Positions 12,010-25,556 of a DNA stretch of 64,000 nucleotides are shown in pieces. Under the pieces are notes generated by a model. It did no database searches and had not been told where the DNA came from. It saw only the letters and a program-made list of their open reading frames with translations. Every line of letters begins with the position of its first letter. The stretch's first letter is position 1. A program made the translations under genes and the position numbers. Location: contig JACVVK020000387.1 of assembly GCA_018292915.2 (NCBI GenBank), positions 499,501 through 563,500 of the forward strand. The letters run 5' to 3'. The DNA comes from Batillaria attramentaria. Taxonomy: Eukaryota; Mollusca; Gastropoda; Batillariidae.

Positions 12010-15000
12010 TTATACTTCTAAAAAGTCCTTTAGCAGAGTCTGCCGCCGTTTCTCCGCGATGTCCATCTGGTTCTCAAGGTCCTGAAAGTAAAAATAATTC
12101 ACAATTAATTTGTGACAACAAACGTGGCAGAAAAGTTGCTCTCAACAAAAGAACCAAGTTTGCCACTTGCAAGGTGGTGTTAAGGGTATGAGGGACAACA
12201 CAATAATTTGTGTGTGTTTATGTGTTGATATGCTCCCTCTTCCACTTCATGCTTCAGCCCAAAAATACCACCTTAAACCTGAGGGAGAATGTGTGTTGTC
12301 CCTAGCCCAGTCCTGTGCACCAGATGGCATGTGATTTTTCGGGCTGAACAGTACACTATCTTCCACAAACAAATTGTCAGTTCACAATGCACAATGACAT
12401 ACCCCGCGATCGGTGATTTCTGCTCGCTCCACCTTCCATGACAGGTTTTCCACCTCAGCTTCCAGCTGAGCCTGCTGGTACTCAAACTGAAACAATTGCC
12501 AGATTATGGGCTTTAGCAACAGACTTTACTGAACACTCTACTAATAATCTGAATGGACTAGACTTTTAAACAGAACGCTATGCAGACCTGCCTACCCACC
12601 AAACATGACATGAGTAGTGCCAAAAACCAAATGAGTAGTTTCCTGGCCAAATGAGTAGTCCCGGCTAACGTATCCCAACCGAAATGTGCCACTTGCCAGC
12701 TTCTTGCTTAAGCTACAAATCAACTATTCTATTCTTTGGCTTATTTGATTCAACTGGTTACAGTGTACTACCATAGTATCTATGTTTTTGTTTTGTTTAG
12801 CTTTTTTTTAAAGCCAAATTTCTTTCTATCGGGTATTTATACATCGTTCAACTTTGAATGAGGCTTGTTCAAAAAACTGGATCAGTGCGAGCAAAAGTTC
12901 AGATCAAATTTGACAAAACGCTAGCTGCTAACTTGATTACGTAGATTTAGGAAACAAAATTGCGTAGTGGGGCAATTAAATGCGTAGTTGCATAGTAAGC
13001 CCAAAATTACTCAGGTTTCTATGGTCAATGCGTAGGGTAGGCAGTTCTGCGCTATGGTGTAATACATGTATGTTGAATCAGACAAACACTAGTAATTGCT
13101 TTTAAATAAAAAAACAAAAACAAAAAAACAGCCAATCATTCACAGGTAAAAGAGAAGTACAACAGGCCTGGGACACTGAGGAGAATTTGGAGAATGTTTG
13201 ACACTGTACATGTGCACTCACCAGCTGTTTTCTGCCTCCCTTATCCATGTAGTATGCATAGGGATAGGTGTACTGGAGTGTATACCGGCACTGGAAAAAA
13301 CCAAAGGAGAGATGTGAAGCAGACATCATGCTTACCCAAGAAAAGCTGTGCTCGAAGAAGTGAAATGGCGACCTTGAACAGGAATTAGCCACAGAATGAG
13401 CCAGTGTTCCCTGTGATTCGAAAGTATAAGGGTCCAAGTTTCTGGGAGAGAGGTGGAAAAACACCGTTTGTCACAGCGAACATGCGTCCCCTGTGATGTG
13501 CTGTTCTCAAATTTGTGCGTCAATTTAAGAGTTTTGTGCATACCTGTGCGTAATCGGGAACACCGACAAACACCAGAAGATATCAACGGCTAATGGATAT
13601 TTTTTCATTCATGGTGATACAATGAAAACGTAAAACTAGATTCCTACTACACTCCGTAATACCAAGGGTGGGTGGGTGTTTGGGGGTGCAACGTCCTTTT
13701 CCACCACACAGGGTGATATCAAAGACGGGGCAACGATGAAAAAGCCAGCACAAATATTTGGCCCCAGCCAGGATCGAACTCACAACCCGAGCATTAGAAG
13801 TCCAACGCTCTACCATTCAACCACCCGAGCTCCTCCATAATACCAAACAAAGCTCACTTTTTTCAAAAGAGCAGCAGCGTTGAGCAGGTACTGCCAGTCA
13901 ATCCAAGTGCCTTCATTCTCCATCACCTTCGCCTGAATGCGGGATGTGATCTTCTGTAATGTCTGCTCCTCCAGCTGCAAACTCTTGGCATGATTCTCCC
14001 ACTAGAGAAAAGACAATGCAAGGTTGGTTGGGTTTTTTTTTTTTTTTTTTGGTTTTTTTTTGCAATTACTGGAAGAACAGTGTGGGTTCATCTACATTCA
14101 CCACTCATGCTAAAGAAAGTGTAATTGATTTTCCCCTTCTTATCTTTTTCATTCGCCTATTGTGTCTTACGTGGCAAACTGGGTTCATTCTAAACATTAA
14201 TTATGTTCCAAAAGAAGTGGAGCAGCCATGACGGGAAGATAAATCGGTACTTTCTCCTGCATGCAAATTTCTCAAAAGGTTGAATAAAATAGCAAAAAAA
14301 TCAACCCAACAAGAACAACCAAAAAAAAAACCCAACAAAAGCAACCCAAACAAACCCAAACCAAAGAAAGAAACAAAAATAAACAAGCCCAGTCTCCGTA
14401 CCCGTTCAAAGTAAAAGAGGTATTTTTTCAGCGCTTCCCTGGCTTGAACATGCACGGATTCGTTGGCAATGTTTGGATTCTCCTTGTACCTGCTGCACTC
14501 ATAGTATTCGCTTCCATGGGACTTCCAGTCTGCAAACAATATCAATGTCAATGCATTGGGTGATCTGAACTGGCAAAAAAAAAAAACAACAACAAAAAAT
14601 CCAAAAGACAAAAACACCAACAAAACCAAAAAAACATGGCTGACCCCCAGTATAGTCTTTAAAAAAAACCCCCCCCCCCCAAAAAAACTGTTGTCTGTGA
14701 AAGCCAGGTGGCACTATATCCCCCCCCCCCCCACACACACACACACTCTAAACTACCAGCTCTTACAAGTTATTCTTATAATCATGACCACATCCAGCCA
14801 TTATCAATGTTTTGTGCACCACCATGGCACAATGTGCCAAATGCAAAATTCTGTCTGGCAACACGCAGGCAGTTTACTATTCATCTTCTTCATCTAGAAC
14901 ACATTATCTGAAGAGCTTTGGTGAAATGCTAATAATTAACAAAAATAAAATAATCAACAGCATTCTCTTCTACAGTTCCAGTCCTCAAGAAGATGCAGAT

Positions 15001-18000
15001 AATAACTACCTCCCAAGCACATCCAGCAGAAGTCAAACTTGCACTTTGAGCATTGCTGCAAAGACACATAGAGGGTTTAACAACACAGTTTAAACAGAAC
15101 ACTAACATTCGGTGCTAGGAGACAATTACTGCCAACGGAGACTGACTGTGTCTCTAGTGCCACAACAGGGCTTCCTGTCCATGGAAACCATAATATGACA
15201 AATGTTCTATTTGACCTTAAAAGTATAGGATATTTGTCCTGAATCACGATGACTATGGCACAGACATGATAGGCTGTGTGTCTGCCTTGCCAAGAGAGTA
15301 ACTGGACATTTCAAAACTGAATCAGTCCATGCCCAATGTCTGGCGCAGATATGAAGCACTGTCATAATGAAAGTATGCAGTACTGTAATGTAAAAACTAT
15401 ACGGACAACACACGACATGTACATAATTTGATTTTATAGACTGAGGTTTTAGACAGCCTCCCGGGAACTATGCTACATGTGCTGATCTAACAGTGTTGCA
15501 CAGTTTACTTCAGAGCTGCAGGAACGCTGGAAATAACAGCCCTGCAAGATGAACACTGGCTACACAGCAAGCTGAAATAGCAAAATACTCACCATATGGT
15601 TGCAGCCTCCATTTTTTTCTATACAAACATGACACTTGGGGCACTGCAACACAATGTTCAACATGATATGATGTAATTCAAGCCCCCATCCTTCTTCTTG
15701 TCCCCTGGCATTAAGAAATACCAAGAGCATAAAAATAAAAGAAATAAACTAGAGTGACAGAAGCCTTTGTGGCTCCCTTGTGACACGGGTCAAGGTCATT
15801 CAAAAGAGTATGTTTGTAAAGCTCTTATCACTATCTATGGTAATAAGTATCTATCATGCAAGTAAGGTGTCTCCATGTTCTTGGTTCCTAGCAATATTAC
15901 AAATTTCCCAAAAACAGTTTGTATGGCCTTGACCTTAGGTCTTTGACTAAAAGTCAATGAATACGGGTATGTCAGTAAAGGAGTTGCCAATGTCTATCAT
16001 GCAAAGTTCGATGCTTCTCGTTGTTCTAGATTGTGAGAAAATGCCAATGTAAAATTTCCGAACAGACTGCTATAATTACCTTGACCTTGAGTCAAGATCA
16101 TTTAAAACGTCTGGTATTTGTCGATTCTGAGAAAATGCCAATGTAAAATTTTCAACCAGACAGCTTTAGTGACCTTGACCACTCAATCCCCGGTGGCTCA
16201 TAGGTTGTTTCCATCTGCTACTTACTGACTAGAGAGTTGGAAAAAGGCGTACAGTAAACTGCTAACATAGTAACACAGAGAAAAAATATGATTTTTTTTT
16301 TAAAGGTCTCGTGGCTGTCTATAAGCATGCCAAGTTTAATGCCTCTGCCGTTTGTAGATTCTGGGAAAGGGCTGATGTTAAGATTTACTGTGGATACACA
16401 CAGACAGATAGATGACGGAAGGTTAGAACATAGACTCCCTTTGTTACGCAAGGAAGCCAAAAATCACAACTACGTGTAACTTCATGTCACTGCATTCCTT
16501 GGCCCTACCCCAAATCAACAGGATACATTTCAACAGATATTTTATCAACAGATCTTCATTTTAACGCTGCTCATATGACATCACATGCAGGCGTAAGGAC
16601 ACAAACTGACTGTGGGGCCATGTGCAGTGTTTATTTGGGAAAGCCTGTTCAGTGAATATGCCAGTTTGTAATGATTTTTGTTGTCATGAATAAGCATGAT
16701 GTTTGTATTTAGCAGGCCAAGGTACATGCCAGCGGTTCGCAACAAGAAGTAAGCTGCCAGTGAAGCTGGGATTTTTTTGCACAGGAGAGCGGAAAAAGCA
16801 ATGCAAGCAGATTGGGATGAAGAGGCTACCTGGCCTAAACAGAAAGTAGACTAGCATTACTCCCGTGAGGCCTGAGTGGAAAGGAGACATTCACTTTTTT
16901 TTTTTTTTTAAAACTCCTGTCAGGTGCATGCCCTTGAATGGTCTGTGCATGGCGAGTTTCAAGTGAAAAAGAGATCAGTATGTGAGCAAAACAGTTTGGT
17001 CCATTTCTTGCATATTTTCCTGATTTTGCTTTTTTCAGATCTATGACAGGACAAGTCCAGTCTTGAGGCAGCTACCCTCCCTGACTCCAGTGAGTTTGAC
17101 CCCCCCCCCCCCCCCCCCCACTAAGACTGGGCCCTTAACACCTAACCCCTTAACCTTAGCTAACCCTAGCTAATCCTAACCCTAACCAGAGCTAAGCCTA
17201 ACTAGACCTAGACCCAACCCTAACTAGCCCTAACACCACATTTAACCCTAACCTCGTGGACAGACAGATGCAGAGAGACCAACACTGGCACACAGACACA
17301 AACTGACAAACTGACAAGCCATTTTCTATTACCAACATGATTAGTATTCTTATTGCTATTATGTTTTTCCTTTCAGATTAGCTAAGAGCACTGCCACGCT
17401 GAGCACTTCCACTGCCAATGGGATTCTTTGCAGTCTGATTCCATTATGCCAGGGAAGCAGATTTTGATGTAAAGACAGGCACAGTTTTGTTCTAATTCTG
17501 ACCTGCATTTTCTCATCCAACAAAACACACACGATAAAAACACTCTTCTAAAACAAAAAAATTAAAAACTGTACAAAAACAACAACAACAAAAAATCCAG
17601 TTTTATTTCCATTATTTCTTGCTCTTCAGCTTTTTTAGTAACCAAAGAAGGTGTTTATCTGTACTGCAAAGTTGCCTGAAGGCACAAAGTAGACAAGGGT
17701 AAAGGTGTCATAGAAACTGGGTTTCCAGAGAGGAGAGGAGGCGGTGGGGGGGGGGGGGGGGGGGGGGGGAGGAGGGAATGTTTGCAAGGAGGTGTGACCA
17801 TATTTGTGTTGGTTTGAATGGAGAATACTTTACTGTCTCTACTCTTGGTAAGCGAAGTCGATCTCTGCGCTTTCGCTTTGTTCCACGCATTCTTAGTGAT
17901 ACGCGCCCTGTCCTTTCCTCGTCTGAATTCATCTGACGCCGAGTGTGATGACCCCCATCCTGTTCGCTGTAGTTTACATTGCTTCTCTGTCTGCGAGAGC

Positions 18001-21000
18001 CTGCGTTTGCGGCTCCCAGGACAGAGAGCAAAGCAGGGCTCCTGTCTTTCCTCTCCTGCATGCTTGGAAATAAAGAATTTAAAGATACATCGCAGATGAC
18101 AAGAGGGCTTGCAGGAAGCTGTCGCTGGTGCAGTGGTGTTAGTGAAACCGCTCCCATTCATCAGACTCAGAGCTTGTGTTACGCATGTTTTTCCTTGCTC
18201 AGTTGTAGCAGAACCTCCAAACAAGACAACCAATACTAGTCCTTCTTTCATCTTTTCTGCTTGCTAAATCCTAAAACTGCATTGTTCTTGGATTTGACTG
18301 CCATACAGGGGAGACAACTGCCAGTCTGGCTGTAAGGTGGTTGAAGGCATTTGGATTTGTGCTGTCTCAAACCACTGGCATCTGCTGTAGATTTGTCACT
18401 GTGCCCACAAAACCTACATGGGAATCGGGATTAACGTTTACCTGCTTCTCAGATTCAAACCTAGAAACGCTGGTGCAAAAATGGCCCCATTGTGGGGGTT
18501 ACATGGTACAGTACTTAAATTTTAAATAAATTTAAGTGTATCTCTCAACACTATTTTTTCCTGATGCACACACCCTGATTTTCCTAGCAGAGCAGTTATA
18601 TTCATGCTGCATGCTTATCCCTCAGTCAGAAAGACCTCAAAAGATATGTGTCCAAGTTCTGTTCTGCTGTGGTTGCAAGCAGATTTTGCATGTTACAGTG
18701 GTCACTGTGACTATATGAAGCTATGTAGCAACATCCCGCTTGCTGCATGTCACTGGAACATGGCTGTAGTCTTTGGAAAATGCATAAACTCCCAGAGTAA
18801 ACTACAGGGAGGCCCTTTACAGGCGTAAGGACACAAACTGACCGTTGGGCCATGTGCAGTGTTCATTTGGGGAACCCTGTTTGGCGAGCGTGCTAATTTG
18901 TAATGATTTTTGTTGTCATGCAAAAGTGTGATTTTTGTATTTTGCAGGCCAAGGTGCAGGCCAGGGGGCCACAACAAGAGGTAAGCTGCCAGTGAAGCTG
19001 GGACTTTCTGCGCCAGAGAGCAGCGAAAGCGAAGCAAGCAGGTTTGGATGAAGCAGAAATAGAAAGTAGACTAGCATGACTCCAGTGAGGCCTGAGCAGA
19101 AAGGAAACATTCCACTTTTTTTTTTAAAGCTCCTGTTAGGTGCATGTCCTTGAATGGTCAGCAGCGATCGTCAAATGTGTCAGGACCATGGTAACCATTC
19201 GGGCTACTGCCCTGAACAAAACTGGTCGCCCAAAAAAAAATTCTGGAAGCCGGAGTGGCTGCTAGGTTCTGATTCATCTCAGAATTCCTGCTCGCCATTC
19301 GGGCTACCGCTACCGGAGCTTTCACTCGCCCGACGGTAAATTTGGTAGCGAAAGCGAGCGGGCGAGCGCATTTGACGATCGCTGGGTCAGTGCACTTTTT
19401 TTTTTTTTTAGATTGAAGCATTTATGGAGGTGACTATGAAATGATGCCTGAGACTAAGAGGGAATATATATATGGATATGGGCATTTTAAGACCTCCTGC
19501 ATTTGTGTTCTTTGGCCTGCATCACATACACACACACACACACACACACGTACCACTGTGGCTAACAAGAAGACGACCTTGTACTACTTACATCTTTAGT
19601 GTGCGCACTGATGTAGTTGGCTGTCTCCGAGTCATCAGCACATTTTGTCAGCCACTTCTTGATTACATCACAGTCAGTTGGGGCATGGTACTCAATGCCA
19701 CACTTGAAGCTGGAAAATATAAATAGTGCTTTGCTTTATGGAGTGGCTTTTTTTTCCCTTCTTAAAACCAGGTTGTGATAATATCAAAATTGATAGGATT
19801 ACTATGATCAAGATCATGAAAGCTCACCAGTATGTTGATTTGCAGAGGGAACACTCCACTTTCTTCGCCCTGGGTTCTTTGGCAAAAATGATGACAGAGC
19901 AGTTGGGGCCAGGACAAAAACGCAGCTTCGGATGACCCTGACAGAGAGAAAATCCCAACCACACTACAGATGATCAAAATAACCAACCATACACACACAC
20001 GACAAACGCATGACTTGAAGACAAAGAACGCCGTGTTTCCAACGGCTGAAGTTCAAACCTCACCTGTGTCTACATTTAAAGTAGTGTGTGAACAAGACGG
20101 CTACGGGCACTGCTACCAGTACCACCTGCCCCTCCACACACACAGCAAGTTGGTTGTTGGCTTCATGACCAAAACGGTAAGGATAGGGTGTGTGTGCGCG
20201 CCTTGCGTGTGCTCATGTGTGTGGGTGTGCGTCAAATGTCTGTTATTCTTTGGGGGTTTGGGGATAAAATTATGTAGGGTCACAAAGAAAACTGGGCCGG
20301 TTGAAAACCTGAAACATACACACACACACACCAAGCGTTTGGGGATAATGGGTACTTGCTACTTGAGGACAAGGACCAAAGTACAGCACTACACAACACC
20401 AAACATTGGAATCCTGAAGCTGAAACCTATATCCAGCCTTGAAAATGGCGAGTATATTACTTGCCATGACAGGTGGGAAAAAAAGACGTTGGCGAGTAGA
20501 ATCTAAAACTCACTTGCCAGATGCAAATCGGTAAAATGAAGTTTATTTTTCTGTGTCATAGAAGTAAAGTGAAGCGAAGAATGAGTTTCCTTGGCTACTT
20601 CTGAGTCTGAATTCAGTAATCATTCTTTAAAACTGACACCTATTCATGAAGCGCACCAAATCGACGGCAACCAAGCCGCCAACTTCAGATGCAATCGGAG
20701 GCAGGAACACCTCCTGGTCCAAAGGAGGCTGAAGTATGATGAAAAGACAAACAAGATGAGATGGCTCATCTGCTTGCGCAGCCCTTCACTGATTGGCAAA
20801 TTGATACAACTGAAGAGTGCAGGAAGTTTTTGTTGACTTGTAACTTGTTAAACTTTGAAGTTTAAACTAATTTTCTAGTTTGGTTCGGAAAAATTAGTGG
20901 ACAAAATCAGACTTTCAGGGCTACTATGACGTCACATCCACTTTATCAGTCATGTAACTCAGAACCAACCTGAATCAGATCCTTGAAACAAAGTTTGGAA

Positions 21001-23943
21001 AACTTGTCACGCAACTTGGAGTCGGTCAGAACGCTGTACAGAAAACTCTCTGGTACTAGCACTTTACACTTCTGTCCCATGCACTCAATACCTGCCAGAC
21101 AAGATAAGCAGTAGTGAGTGGTCATACCTCTCTCGTCACAAACTCATACAAAGAAGGGAAATGTCCTACATATGCCACTGACAGAGCAGCACAAAACAGC
21201 TCTTCTAAATTCACACAATTCATCCGAAATGCTGGAGCATCAAGCTGCTTGAACTTGTCGGTGATGGATACTTGTGAAACTGAAAGACACTTGCCTAGCT
21301 ATGAACAAGTTAGTTAGCCGTTACATGAGACTCTGACACAAATAAATTTATACGTATGATGGCTGCCAAACTGGCCTGAAAAACTGCTCATGTTGGTTAG
21401 TTACCATACAAGATTCATAAATCAGCAGTCTTATGGGATTCTGGAGGAATTCCATTCTGAGAATAGCACAGGCAAAGTGAACACTGCATGTCATTCTGCA
21501 GTGAGAGTTACTGCATGAATTTACTGATGGCATACATGGCATAGAACCTGGTCATTTCATCATGCCAGCCTGGGACTGGACAAATGCTACACATACCCAT
21601 GGTGACTCCCTGCTGTATCTGCACCCGGAAATGCATGTCCCAGCAGTTTGGGCAGAAGGAATGTCCGCATGTCAGCCCTAAGAACTTGTCGCGAGGATAG
21701 TTGTCAGCACACACTGGGCATGCTGGGTTGCTGCCTGTTAAAGTGTCCTGAAAATAGGGACAAGCACTCATTGATACCACAGAGATAATTTATATTGTGC
21801 CAGCTGATATCAGATAAAACTAAAAAAGAGGTGCCTGTGTGATTCTGCATAATCTGACATTTTGACATGGCCCGGGGCAAGATACTTCGCATATGTATGC
21901 CACGTACACTGAACATGGCAGGCTAACAACAAATGGCGAAACGGTTGATGCGATTCAGCATAGATAGCACACTTTACGCATGCTATGTTGGCGTGTGAGA
22001 ACAACCCAAGGGCACAGCGCTTTGCATGTGTTCTGCACGCACAGCAGCTATACAACAAATAGCCAAATGGCTAATGACAAAGCAAAATTAATAGTAAGCC
22101 AGGTCAAGAATGACCCAATGAGTGACGTGTATGTATACATGTCTTTTGGGTATATATTTAAATTTTCTACATTCTAGCACCAACCAACATGACCAAACTC
22201 ACCAGGAACAGTCTTTTTAAAGGAAAAAACAGAAACAAAAAAGTGTTCCTTACAGCTTTTAAAAGTAAAAACTGAGGGTCACTTTGACCTTCTCTGACGA
22301 ATTCATAGGGTCATTCTGTAAAATCAGTGACATACAGCCTCAAATCTCTGAGTTAGATTCTGAAATCTCTGGGTTTACGAAGTACTATGTGCGTAATAAG
22401 GAATAAACCTTGTCATTTACCAGAGCTTTCTTTTCACTGTTAATGTTGGACTCCACGAGAAGCCCCTCTGCATCTTGCTGGTATCTGCAATTGAAAATTT
22501 CAAGCATACTTATCACATTTCTACAGTCAGTCAGTCTTAGCAGTTTTAATGACATAATCCTACTATTCCTAGGTCCATCTGAACTCAAAGCAGCCAAACC
22601 TATACATGTTTACATTCAACCTTCCAATGCAACATTTATAAGTATGTCGTTTTCAGAGACCCAACCGAATCTTCTTGTCTGTTTGTTTTACTGTATATAT
22701 AATATATATATATATATGTTGTAGGATTTGTTCTGTACAGGGGGCATTCTGCGTAAACTCGATCCAACTGTCCAGGTTGTTTACCTCTACTTCACCCTGT
22801 GTTTGGATGTAGGTAATCATGGACTGCCCCCGATGGTGCAACGCAAGCACAACACGCTGTTCAAGTGTATACACAGCATACCTTTTGTTTGGATGGCAGG
22901 GGTACTGGACATGCACATGTACACAACCCATCACTACATCAGACATACTGAATACATTGGACAATGTGCTGGGAGACGTCATGGAGGCCTTTTTAATAAA
23001 ATTTTAAGGTAGAATTTTTTTTTTGTCAAGGTTCACTAGTCCTCCTGAGGGTGGAGGCGTAACAGTGACAGATGGAAACAAAAAATTAAAATGGAATTTG
23101 GTTGGGCCTCTGAGTAAGGTACACTTTTCTTCTGACAATGTTTAAGGAAAGTATAGATCTGGAAATCAGGTAAAATCCATGTACATTTTTGCAGACGGAC
23201 TATACACTACAGTATGCAATATATACTGTAATACAAAATCCGAATCGAGTGAACATCCTTGGCAGTACTAGTCACTGACAAAATGAACAGTAGTCGAGAT
23301 TACTGTTTTATCACTTACAGCGTTAAAGTTTATCCTGATGGCATAGTTTACCACTATACCAGGAGAAAAACTTCTATGATTTATACTTAACAAACACTAA
23401 AACACATTTTGCATACAAGTCCAAATCACAAAGCTTACTTTTCGATGATAAGTTCACGCTGCCAGTCATGTATGTGAAGCAACATCTTGGCCAGAGAAGG
23501 AGGAACCTGCAAGGGAAAACGCTATGATGGAAGCGATTATTACTTCCACAGAAAAAAGACTAAATCAATCCTGATTACATCCAGAGAGGGACAAACATTA
23601 AAAAATGCCAATGAAAATATTAAAGTAAACCACTAAATGGATCTGCCATTGTCCGCTTCAATAGTTTCAGTACTCTTATAACTTGTTAAAAAAAAAAAAG
23701 TTTCACAAATTATACCTTTAGTGCAGAACACAGGGCCTCGATCTCCTCATTCAACAGTCTTTCTGCATCCTCCACCTGGAGAATGGTGTACTCAAAGTAC
23801 TCAGGGTCATCACTCTTCTTTGGCTTGTCAATGTCAAGGTCATCTGTGTTGTCATAGTAATAGTGGGCATATTCATCATCGTCTTCCATGTCCTCCGACA
23901 CGTCACTGCCGTCTGATGCTGGGTCTGACAGTTGTCGTTTCAT
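12010..23943 (-). CDS. ARIH2: ARIH2 (TRIAD1/ariadne-2), RBR E3 ubiquitin ligase
   Basis: A RING-between-RING ligase that takes ubiquitin from UBE2L3-type E2s onto its own cysteine and works with neddylated cullin-5 ligases. Fourteen coding exons keep phase: 23943-23716, 23506-23439, 22484-22421, 21747-21597, 21091-20970, 19937-19828, 19709-19592, 15643-15593, 15054-15009, 14529-14402, 14001-13858, 13290-13222, 12486-12403 and 12081-12010. They total 484 residues; human ARIH2 has 493. Visible are an acidic N-terminus, RING1 from CPVC at 130-133 with CGHSFC at 147-152, the IBR from about C219, RING2 from CPKC at 288-291 with the catalytic Cys at about 301 in GGCNHM, and a full Ariadne domain ([18 protein letters not shown]). 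The ATG follows an acceptor at 23953, so a 5' UTR exon lies upstream. Candidate donors are at 24828 and 24365. It is head to head with MOV10L1. Confidence 0.95.
13666..13832 (-). mobile_element. SINE family B, copy B2 (in an ARIH2 intron)
   Basis: The layout matches B1. It is flanked by CTCCGTAATACCAA (13652-13665) and CTCCATAATACCAA (13833-13846), a one-mismatch target-site duplication. It lies only about 25 bases from the ARIH2 exon edge at 13858. Confidence 0.8.
16590..16945 (+). repeat. Direct repeat F, copy 1 (empty target site)
   Basis: About 340 bases are closely similar to 18818-19160, sharing GGCGTAAGGACACAAACTGA and AGTAGACTAGCAT. Both lie in the same ARIH2 intron. This copy reads straight through the TTGAATGGTCTGTGCA site that carries a MITE in copy 2. 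Confidence 0.75.
17100..17260 (+). repeat. C-run followed by degenerate CCCTAA-like repeats
   Basis: A poly-C tract precedes roughly 120 bases of imperfect CCCTAA/CCTAAC repeats (TAATCCTAACCCTAACC and relatives). This resembles a decayed interstitial telomere-type repeat or a simple-repeat expansion in an ARIH2 intron. Confidence 0.55.
18818..19160 (+). repeat. Direct repeat F, copy 2
   Basis: This is a second copy of the 16590-16945 repeat with scattered substitutions and small indels. Its right end is interrupted by MITE family E at 19162. Confidence 0.75.
19162..19384 (-). mobile_element. MITE family E, copy 2, with target-site duplication and empty-site paralogue
   Basis: The 16-bp terminal inverted repeats CAGCGATCGTCAAATG and CATTTGACGATCGCTG are perfect. 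GGTCAG directly flanks both sides (19156-19161 and 19385-19390). The paralogous repeat at 16.9 kb has the unoccupied site (GGTCTG followed by TGCA), which independently fixes the boundaries. Confidence 0.9.
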
Positions 23944-24829
23944 GTTGTCTGCCTGAAATTTACAGAGATCTATCTTGATGCAAACAATCTACAGTGTGTC
24001 AAATTAAGTTGGAAACTTCACAAATCACCTGGTCTCTTAAAAGAACGTTTGCCTGGTGGAAAGTCTAGCCGAGACAAGGAGATCCCAAAAGGCGGACATG
24101 TTGTACAGTCAAACCTGTATAAGATGGTCACCCACGGGAATGGGTCAAATTGGCCATCTTGGACAGGTGGACGGGTTTTACAAGGTACAATGTTCGTACA
24201 AAAAATGTGCCTAACATTTTAAAGTTGCACCCTACATACAGGTAAGTGATCGGACAGGTCTAGCCTGCTGAATGACCAAACAATAACCAGCCCCCAGCTG
24301 TAGTCAATGTTGAGTGGTAATGAGTAACAAGTGAGGCAGATGTCCAATATCTTTCCATTCATACCTGCGACATTCCAAGTGAAAGGTCTTCTGGTGCTTC
24401 TTCTCCACAAGTGTTCCTTGCAGGTGGGTTACCCTTGCAGGTGGGTAAATCAGAGTCTGATCAATGACTTTTGCCTAGCTGCACACAAAAAAATGTATGG
24501 TGACACACTGGTCCGGTGTGTAACCTCTAATAAAGACAATTTTACAAACACAGAAACAGCTAGGATATTATTTTTTCAGAACAAATGATAAAAAATCTGT
24601 CTTCTTCCGAGAAGTGTGCGTTTCACGAGAACAATCGTTTCAGATTAGTCATCCTGTTCAATGCCTTCCTGATCTGAGGCAGAAAAGCTAAGAACCGTGA
24701 TAACCAATCGCATCAAACGCCCGTGAGAACTAGTATATTACTTCTGTCGTCTCTTCTTGTCCAAATGTTTCTTTTCACGTCACTTACAAAGAAACTGAGG
24801 GGTATGTAACGCAACGAAGACGGATACCT

Positions 24830-25556
24830 CGACTCGCAAAGCCGCTGCTTATTTTTAGAAACGCAATGGCACAGAAACGTGACAATCCACCTCGGGGCCA
24901 AGCGAAATCTGGCTCTTTGCAAGCATAAGTTACGCTCCTAGGTAACCACATAGGAACAGGATTTTGTTCATTGACGGTCTGAATAAATAAACCTAATACA
25001 GACAGAGAAATGGCTCACTCAAGTAGCTCCTGCGACGTGTGTTTTGGTTTCTCAACAAAGACCTTCGTGCAGGAAATGACGTCAAGTGACGTGAGAGAAA
25101 AATGAATTTCGCCTTTTTCTGAAATGAGCATTTCATATAGCGTCGACCAAGACAAAAGATCTGCTAGAATATTTGGTACAATAAATACATTTTGTGGTTA
25201 TTGACAAGAGATTTTAATAAGTCCGAAAATCGACCTATACTATAATTGGTCTGACGTCAGAGGAAACTTGACGTCACTTCCGCCTCTTACTTTCGGTCTC
25301 GATGTGCGCGAAAACTTCAGGCTGACTGTCTAAGAAGTTGAATTTACCCCAACCATCCGTGCAAAACTGTCAGGAATGCAATGTGTATAAACGGTAGATA
25401 AACACTCAAACGTAAGCTATTGGTGAGATTCAACGTTTTGGTCTCAAACCACTCCGATCAGCCCTTGTTCAAGCGCTGTTACGATAGGTTTAGCACACGT
25501 TATATATAGTGATAGGATTCTCTGACTGAAGGCCCCTGATCTGAATAACCTACACT
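24830..25556. promoter_or_regulatory. Divergent promoter interval between ARIH2 and MOV10L1
   Basis: The two start regions face away from each other across this stretch. It contains three perfect CRE palindromes TGACGTCA at 25077-25084, 25252-25259 and 25269-25276. The last abuts an ETS-like ACTTCCG at about 25276. A MYB-like AAACGG is at about 25390. No clear TATA box was seen. A candidate ARIH2 5' UTR donor (GAG/GTATCC) lies at its left edge. Factor binding is inferred from motifs only. Confidence 0.6.

Noticed and set aside
17655..18251. 198-codon minus-strand open frame in an ARIH2 intron
   Set aside because: No domain is recognised and it ends in a poly-Pro stretch from a G-run. A lineage-specific nested gene cannot be excluded, but nothing supports it.
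24219..24410. Minus-strand frame near a good donor at 24365
   Set aside because: The translation has no known similarity. It is kept only as an alternative ARIH2 5' UTR splice site.
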